The notes beneath the pieces are model-generated. The model was not told the DNA's origin, searched no databases, and saw nothing but the letters and a program-made list of their open reading frames with translations. Of a DNA stretch of 56,415 bases, positions 51,746 through 56,415 are shown piece after piece; position 1 is the stretch's first letter, and each line of letters opens with the position of its first letter. This stretch comes from DASSJF01 sp035934535. GTDB taxonomy: Bacteria; Sysuimicrobiota; Sysuimicrobiia; Sysuimicrobiales; Segetimicrobiaceae. The position numbers and the translations under genes are program-made. Location: NCBI GenBank assembly GCA_035934535.1, contig DASYXS010000089.1, positions 1-56,415 of the forward strand. The letters are read 5' to 3'.

Positions 51746-52336
51746 TCAGGGAACCAGCGTCGCGCATTCCCAGCCCGCGCCGGACCTCTGAAACAGCCGC
51801 CGGTCGTGCAGCCGTTCCTCCGAGCCGTGCCAGGCTTCGATCGTGCGGGGAACGACGTAGATGCCCGCGAGGCTCGGCGGCGGGGGCACCGCCTCAGGGT
51901 CCGGATAGCGCCGCCGCAGGGCGTCGATCCCCGCCAGGAACTCCTCCCGCGACGCGATCTGTCCGCTCTGGGGCCGGAATTCGGTGTAATAGTATTCGAG
52001 CAGCTTGGAGCCGTGGCTCTTGCGCCGCCAATACGCGCCGATCCGCTCCGGCTCCATCGGCGCTACCGTCCCCCAGATCCGGTACTGCCGCCGCACGCTC
52101 GGCCAATGGATCAGAACGGTGGCCGTCTCGGTCTGCGACAGCTGCCGCCACTTGGGGCTCGTGCGACTGACCATGACGCCGACGCCGCGTTCGCTGACGT
52201 CCCGGAGCGTCAGGGCGCGTGCTTCCGCGCGATCGGCCGACGCCACGGTGACCAGGTAGCACACCTCGGCGAGCGGATCGCCGCGCTCCCGCGCGTGTTC
52301 GCGTTCCTGTACGATCTCCTGAATCGGGGCGGCCAT
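51746..52336 (-). CDS. pdxH: Pyridoxine/pyridoxamine 5'-phosphate oxidase
   Basis: FMN split-barrel oxidase of 196 aa that makes pyridoxal phosphate. The core reads ARALTLRDVSERGVGV, SPKWRQLSQTETATVLIHWPSVRRQYRIWG-type, then the C-terminal FRPQSGQIASREEF and RLHDRRLFQR typical of PdxH dimerisation. ATG 52336. It converges with the ICMT-like gene and diverges from the short DGPF gene. Confidence 0.88.
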   Translation of the reverse strand: MAAPIQEIVQEREHARERGDPLAEVCYLVTVASADRAEARALTLRDVSERGVGVMVSRTSPKWRQLSQTETATVLIHWPSVRRQYRIWGTVAPMEPERIGAYWRRKSHGSKLLEYYYTEFRPQSGQIASREEFLAGIDALRRRYPDPEAVPPPPSLAGIYVVPRTIEAWHGSEERLHDRRLFQRSGAGWECATLVP

Positions 52337-52489
52337 GACGGACTGCTTTTGGGCCCGGCGCCGGTCAGTCCTTTGGCGGCGGCGCCGCGGCACGCTCGTC
52401 GAAGCTGACGGGCCCGCCCCGGGAGTTGTCGATCTCGCGCCGCGGCAAACGACCACTGTATGCGGTCACCTCGTGTATCCGGGGGCGTC

Positions 52490-52747
52490 ATGAAATACGT
52501 GTGCCTGATTTACAATAAGGAAAAGGATCCTGGTGGGACGGCGCGCGGCGGGGAGGCGCTGACCGTCCGGATGAGAAACGGCAGGCTGTCCGCCGCCGCG
52601 GGCCCCGCCGCCGATCCCGACGAGCGGCTGCACGGCGTCATCCTGATCCAGGCCCGTGATCTCAACGAGGCCATCCGGGTCGCGTCCCGCATGCCGGAGG
52701 CGCGGCTGGGCAGCATCGAAATCCGGCCGGTCGAGGAACCGGAGTAA
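52490..52747 (+). CDS. Shortened YciI/DGPF family protein
   Basis: Protein of 85 aa with the family ends only: MKYVCLIYNKEKD at the start, and ARDLNEAIRVASRMPEARLGSIEIRPVEE at the end. The middle helix region is missing, and the DGPF motif is replaced by AAGPAADPDERLHG. Six bases separate it from the sigma factor gene, so they are co-transcribed. It may be a degenerate partner or a reduced functional form. Confidence 0.75.
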   Translation: MKYVCLIYNKEKDPGGTARGGEALTVRMRNGRLSAAAGPAADPDERLHGVILIQARDLNEAIRVASRMPEARLGSIEIRPVEEPE

Positions 52748-52753
52748 AGGACC

Positions 52754-54031
52754 GTGAGTGCGCTGTCGATGAAACCGGTCCATGGAGATCGTGCCGACCA
52801 GGCGCGTGAGGCGGCCGATGCAGTGTACCGTGCCGAGTCGCGGCGCGTCCTCGCCACCCTGATCCGGCTGCTCGGCGACTTCGACCTCGCCGAAGAAGCG
52901 CTGCACGACGCCTTCGCCGCGGCGGTGGAACAGTGGCCCCGCGACGGCGTTCCGGCCAATCCGCGGGCGTGGCTCGTCTCGACAGGCCGCTTCAAGGCGG
53001 TCGACACGCTCCGCCGGCGGGCGCGGTTCGACGCATCGTTGGTGAAGATCGCCGAGGATCTCGACCTCAGCGCCGGCGACGCGGTCGGCCCGGAGCACGG
53101 CGAGCTCGAGGACGACCGGCTCCGGTTGATCTTCACGTGCTGCCACCCCGCGCTCGCGCCGGAGGCACAGGTGGCGCTTACCCTGCGCGAAGTCTGCGGA
53201 CTCACGACCGAGGAGATCGCCCGCGCGTTCCTCACCGGGGCCCCGACGCTGGCGCAGCGCATCGTCCGCGCCAAACGAAAGATCCGCGACGCGCGGATCC
53301 CCTACCGGGTTCCGTCGAAGGACGATCTGCCCGCCCGGCTGGACAGCGTGCTGCGCGTCGTCTACCTCGTGTTCACCGAGGGCTATGCGCCCTCGGCCGG
53401 TCCGTCGCTCGTCCGGGCCGACCTCTCGGCCGAAGCGATCCGGCTCGGACGTCTCCTCCTGGACCTGCTGCCGGAGTCCGAAGTCATGGGATTGCTCGCC
53501 CTGATGCTGCTGCACGAGTCACGGCGGGCGGCCCGCACTTCGCCGTCGGGAGACCTGGTGCTGCTCGACGATCAGGACCGGTCGCTGTGGAACCGGGATC
53601 AGATCGCCGAGGGCGTAACCCTCGTGGAGCGCGCCCTGGCGTCGCGGCGGTTCGGCCCCTACACGCTCCAGGCGGCGATCGCGGCCGTGCACGCGGAAGC
53701 GCCCGCGGCGTCCGCAACCGATTGGGGCCGCATCGTCGTGTTCTACGACGTCTTACAGGCGCAATACCCCTCCCCCGTGGTGGAACTGAACCGGGCCGCG
53801 GCGGTGGCGATGCGCGACGGCCCCGCGGCCGGGCTGGCGCTCATCGACGCGCTGCTGGCGCGTGGAGATCTCGGCGACTACCACCTTGCCCACGCGGCGC
53901 GCGCGGATCTCTGCCGGCGGCTCGGGAGAACGGCGGACGCGCGCGCGTCGTATGCCCGCGCCCTCGAGCTGGCGGGGCAGGAGCCGGAGCGGCGATTTCT
54001 CCGGAGACGCCTGAACGAACTGCCGGATTGA
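52754..54031 (+). CDS. ECF RNA polymerase sigma factor, ECF42-like with C-terminal extension
   Basis: Sigma factor of 425 aa. Region 2 is LIRLLGDFDLAEEALHDAF...NPRAWLVSTGRFKAVD; region 4 is LREVCGLTTEEIARAF...TLAQRIVRAKRKIRDA. A 220-residue C-terminal helical extension follows (YLVFTEGYAPS, LLHESRRAAR, NRAAAVAM, RADLCRRLGRTADA). This layout and the linked DGPF genes match group ECF42, which has no classical anti-sigma factor and is thought to be controlled through its C-terminal domain. The start is GTG 52754; ATG 52769 is an alternative. Confidence 0.92.
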   Translation: MSALSMKPVHGDRADQAREAADAVYRAESRRVLATLIRLLGDFDLAEEALHDAFAAAVEQWPRDGVPANPRAWLVSTGRFKAVDTLRRRARFDASLVKIAEDLDLSAGDAVGPEHGELEDDRLRLIFTCCHPALAPEAQVALTLREVCGLTTEEIARAFLTGAPTLAQRIVRAKRKIRDARIPYRVPSKDDLPARLDSVLRVVYLVFTEGYAPSAGPSLVRADLSAEAIRLGRLLLDLLPESEVMGLLALMLLHESRRAARTSPSGDLVLLDDQDRSLWNRDQIAEGVTLVERALASRRFGPYTLQAAIAAVHAEAPAASATDWGRIVVFYDVLQAQYPSPVVELNRAAAVAMRDGPAAGLALIDALLARGDLGDYHLAHAARADLCRRLGRTADARASYARALELAGQEPERRFLRRRLNELPD

Positions 54032-54046
54032 GAGGCTCCCCGGTGC

Positions 54047-54658
54047 CTACCGATCGGCGAAGGCGAGTTTGACGCCGAGCGCGACGAACGCCCCGGCGAA
54101 CGTGCGGCGCATCCAGGTCAACACGCGCGGACGTGAGATGACATGCCGGCGAATCGAGGCGGCGAACAGCCCGTACCCCACGAAGACGACAAACGTCAGC
54201 AGCATGAACACGGCGCTCATCTCGAGCATGCGTGAGAGCGGGTGCGGCTCGCGGGTGCTCAGGAACTGCGGCAGGAATGCGAAGAAGAACATCGACAGTT
54301 TCGGATTGAGGATGTTGATCAGGATCGCGGTAACGATCACCTGCGCCGCCGAGCGGGAGCCGGCCGTCTCGTCCACGCGGAGCGCGCCCCGGTCCCTCAA
54401 CGCGGTCCAGGCCATATATAGTAGGTAGCCCACGCCCAAATACTTGAGCGTTTGAAACGCCAGTGCGCTCGCGTGCAGGAGCGCCGCCAGCCCCATGATC
54501 GCCGCCGCCATGTGCGGGACGATGCCCAACGTGCACCCGAACGCGGCGACCACGCTTGCGCGAGACCCCCGCGAGAGGCCGGCCGCCAGCGTATACAGCA
54601 CACCGGTGCCCGGCGACACGATCACGATCAGCGATGTGACGAGGAAGTCGGCGCTCAC
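54047..54658 (-). CDS. LysE family amino acid exporter
   Basis: Transporter of 203 aa with about six helices. It has the family start IVIVSPGTGVLYTLAAGLSRGSRASVVAAFGCTLG-type and the NPKLSMFFFAFLPQF segment. Substrates are amino acids or related metabolites. GTG 54658 overlaps the allantoinase-like stop by 4 bp. It is the last gene of that operon and could export a product or toxic intermediate. Confidence 0.9.
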   Translation of the reverse strand: MSADFLVTSLIVIVSPGTGVLYTLAAGLSRGSRASVVAAFGCTLGIVPHMAAAIMGLAALLHASALAFQTLKYLGVGYLLYMAWTALRDRGALRVDETAGSRSAAQVIVTAILINILNPKLSMFFFAFLPQFLSTREPHPLSRMLEMSAVFMLLTFVVFVGYGLFAASIRRHVISRPRVLTWMRRTFAGAFVALGVKLAFADR

Positions 54659-56016
54659 GGCGCCACCCTCTCCTGCGCGCCCGCGCCCGCGAGGAACCGC
54701 CCCCACCCCGGCTCCGCGACGACGCGGCCGTCCCGCGCAACGAGGCGGCCGCGCACGAACGTCATCACCGGGGCGCCGATCACTTCGCGACCCGCGTAGG
54801 GCGTCCACCCCGCCTTGCTCACCACGTCCGCGTCGGCGAGACGGCGGCGCCGCGCGGGATCGATCAGTGTGATGTCGGCGTCGGCGCCGGGAGCGAGCGT
54901 TCCTTTGCGCGGATAGAATCCGTAGAGCCGCGCGGGTTGCTCGCAGAGCACGTCCACGACCCGCTCGAGCGCGATGAGGCCGTTCGCGGCCGCGGTCAGC
55001 ATGAGCGTAAGCGTGGTCTCGACGCCCGGCAGTCCGAACGGGCACGCCCAGATGTCTCCGCGCTGCTTCTGCGCCCGGGTGGCCGGGGCGTGATCCGTGC
55101 TGATGTGGGTGATGGCGCCCGAGGCGAGGCGCGCCCACATCGCGCCGGCCTCCTCGGGTGTGCGGATGCGCGCCGGCGGGGTGAACTTCCGGAAGGGCCC
55201 CTGCTCCAGCACCTCGCGCTCCTCGAGATAGAAGTACTGTGGACAACTCTCGACCCAGAGCCGCGCCCCGGCCCGTCGCGCCGCCGCGATCAGGTCGGCG
55301 ATCGGCGCGTGGCTCGTGTGCGCGATCACCACGCGCGCGCCGGTGAGGCGGGCGAGTGCCGCCACCTCGTCGGTCGCGACCGCCTCCGCCTCGCGCGCCC
55401 GCCACTCCGGAATGACGCCGCCGTCCGTGCGGCCGGCTCTGCGCAGCGCCTCGGCGCGGTCGCGGGTGATCGCGTCGTCCTCGCAGTGGGCGAGCACGAC
55501 GCCGTTCCACCGCGCGGCGTCCTGGAAGGCGCGCAGCAGGTGTCCGGCCGGCACCGCCGGCACGCCGTGGGTCTCGCAGGTGAAGATCTTCAAGTACGCC
55601 GGCCCCGCGGCCCAGAGGTCGCTGAGGCGCGGCACCTGATCGGGCCAAACGTGGGCGGCGAGCGCGTAGTCGACGAACGACCGCGCGGCGAGGTGGCTGA
55701 CTTTGCGGCGGAGGTCGGCCGCGGTCCGCACCGGCGCAGCGTGCGTGTGCTCGACGACCGTGGTCGTGCCGCCGACCGCGGCCGCGCTGCTGCCGGTGAT
55801 GAAATCCTCGCGCTCCGTCTCCCCGGGATCCATGAAATGGACGTGGCTGTCCACGACGCCCGGGATGGCGACGAGGCCCCCGGCGTCCACCACTTCGCGC
55901 GCCGGTACCTGGAGCGTGCCGAGCGCGACGATCTTCCCGCCGGCGACGTGGAGGTCGGCGCGATACCGGCCGCGCGGACCAACGACCGTCGCCCCCCGCA
56001 CCGCGAGATCGATCAT
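54655..56016 (-). CDS. Allantoinase/dihydroorotase-like cyclic amidohydrolase
   Basis: Zinc amidohydrolase of 453 aa. Metal ligands are H58 and H60 (DSHVH), the carboxylated Lys K143 (AYLKIFTC), His in VLAHCEDD, His in VIAHTSHA and Asp in HISTDHAP. The C-terminus has the LYGFYPRKGTLAPGADADITLID segment of the dihydroorotase/allantoinase/hydantoinase group. Allantoinase is suggested by the AllFGH-like genes, but hydantoinase or another dihydroorotase-like activity is possible. ATG 56016 overlaps the alcohol dehydrogenase stop by 4 bp. Confidence 0.85.
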   Translation of the reverse strand: MIDLAVRGATVVGPRGRYRADLHVAGGKIVALGTLQVPAREVVDAGGLVAIPGVVDSHVHFMDPGETEREDFITGSSAAAVGGTTTVVEHTHAAPVRTAADLRRKVSHLAARSFVDYALAAHVWPDQVPRLSDLWAAGPAYLKIFTCETHGVPAVPAGHLLRAFQDAARWNGVVLAHCEDDAITRDRAEALRRAGRTDGGVIPEWRAREAEAVATDEVAALARLTGARVVIAHTSHAPIADLIAAARRAGARLWVESCPQYFYLEEREVLEQGPFRKFTPPARIRTPEEAGAMWARLASGAITHISTDHAPATRAQKQRGDIWACPFGLPGVETTLTLMLTAAANGLIALERVVDVLCEQPARLYGFYPRKGTLAPGADADITLIDPARRRRLADADVVSKAGWTPYAGREVIGAPVMTFVRGRLVARDGRVVAEPGWGRFLAGAGAQERVAP

Positions 56017-56415
56017 CGCCCGACGCGCACGACCACGCGTCCGGTCACGCGGTCCTCGCGGACCATGGCGAGCGCGTCGTTGGCCCGCTCGAGCGGGACT
56101 TCTTCCGCCACGATCGGATGGACGAGGCCGCGCGCCACCAGGTCGAACGCCAGGCGCAGTTCGCGCCGCGTCACGTACCGCGAGCCGGTCACGGTGATCT
56201 GGCCGAGCACGACGCGCTCCGCGGGCAGCGGCGGGTAATCGGCGGCGGCGACGGTATAGCCGACGAGCACGATGCGCCCGCCGGTCCGCACGAGGTCCGC
56301 CGCGGCGAGCAGCGATCCGTGGTGCCCTACCGTATCGACGACGACGTCGGCGCCGCGGCCGCCCGTCGCCTCGCGCACCGCGCCGGCCGCGTCGGTCCCC
56401 GCGGGGAAGGCGCCC
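56013..56415 (-). CDS. Zinc-binding alcohol dehydrogenase family protein (C-terminal part; start beyond window)
   Basis: The last 133 codons of a medium-chain dehydrogenase/reductase: GGRGADVVVDTVGHHGSL, GGRIVLVGYT, PLPAERVVLGQITVTGSRYVTR and RANDALAMVREDRVTGRVVVRV. The catalytic and structural zinc sites lie outside the window. It overlaps the amidohydrolase gene by 4 bp. Confidence 0.88.
   Translation of the reverse strand, partial: GAFPAGTDAAGAVREATGGRGADVVVDTVGHHGSLLAAADLVRTGGRIVLVGYTVAAADYPPLPAERVVLGQITVTGSRYVTRRELRLAFDLVARGLVHPIVAEEVPLERANDALAMVREDRVTGRVVVRVGR

Noticed and set aside
1..56415. General reassignment of TGA to a sense codon
   Set aside because: TGA is the normal stop of many genes here, often in ATGA/GTGA overlaps with the next start.
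1..56415. tRNA, rRNA, CRISPR or insertion sequence
   Set aside because: I looked for characteristic arms, repeats and transposase motifs and saw none.

Overview
The window is 56 kb of very GC-rich, gene-dense bacterial DNA with many GTG starts and 4-bp stop/start overlaps. It contains no rRNA, tRNA, CRISPR array, integrase or insertion sequence that I can see. It looks like chromosome of an uncultured, metabolically versatile soil or sediment bacterium. A porin-like monoheme protein ending in Phe suggests a diderm. The gene mix (form-II CoxL-type molybdoenzyme, CaiB/BaiF transferases, probable F420 enzymes, an ECF42-type sigma factor) fits several high-GC deep lineages, and I cannot assign a phylum. 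No gene-free stretch exceeds about 300 bases; the largest gaps are 914-1174, 11254-11498, 34543-34762, 38669-38883 and 45888-46097, and I see nothing else convincing in them.

1-6.4 kb: a formate dehydrogenase alpha subunit whose in-frame TGA is a selenocysteine codon, divergent from a MoeA-MobB fusion. A small bipolar-charged protein follows. A minus-strand operon then holds an ArsM-like methyltransferase that also reads through a TGA, a small frameshifted ORF, a DUF2182 membrane protein and an LLM flavin/F420 enzyme.

6.6-22.4 kb: accessory genes of a CoxL/xanthine dehydrogenase-type molybdoenzyme (MoxR ATPase, VWA protein, XdhC, MocA-like transferase) on the minus strand. Its structural genes coxL-coxG-coxM-coxS lie on the plus strand, followed by a DUF2877 (AllH-like) gene. 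Between them are a small protein gene with an in-frame TGA, DUF302, a fused CydDC-like ABC exporter, a glutaredoxin-like protein and small housekeeping genes.

22.4-38.7 kb: an AccD-AccA fusion, CoA-transferase and cyclase operon; DUF1116 (AllG-like) and FdrA (AllF-like) genes that with DUF2877 would make an oxamate carbamoyltransferase; VOC, DUF2269, F420/NADP oxidoreductase-like and HtrA-like genes; and a formyl-CoA:oxalate transferase-like/oxalyl-CoA decarboxylase-like pair. With the hydroxyacid dehydrogenase at 46.1 kb and the allantoinase-like amidohydrolase at 54.7 kb, this suggests purine/allantoin-oxamate-oxalate catabolism (inference).

38.9-45.9 kb: a NarX/NarL-type two-component pair converges on a five-gene minus-strand cluster: sulfocyanin-like blue copper protein, two membrane-anchored CuA-type cupredoxins flanking a polyferredoxin, and an outer-membrane-like monoheme porin. 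No catalytic oxidase or reductase is attached. This is the best candidate for an undescribed system, probably a trans-envelope electron conduit.

46-56.4 kb: hydroxyacid dehydrogenase, probable F420 oxidoreductase, LVIVD-repeat protein, DUF2066-like and CGNR regulators, DGPF/YciI genes around an ECF42-type sigma factor, PdxH, and an operon of zinc alcohol dehydrogenase (cut by the window end), allantoinase-like enzyme and LysE exporter. Two frameshifts, each repaired by one extra G, raise the possibility of residual assembly indels.
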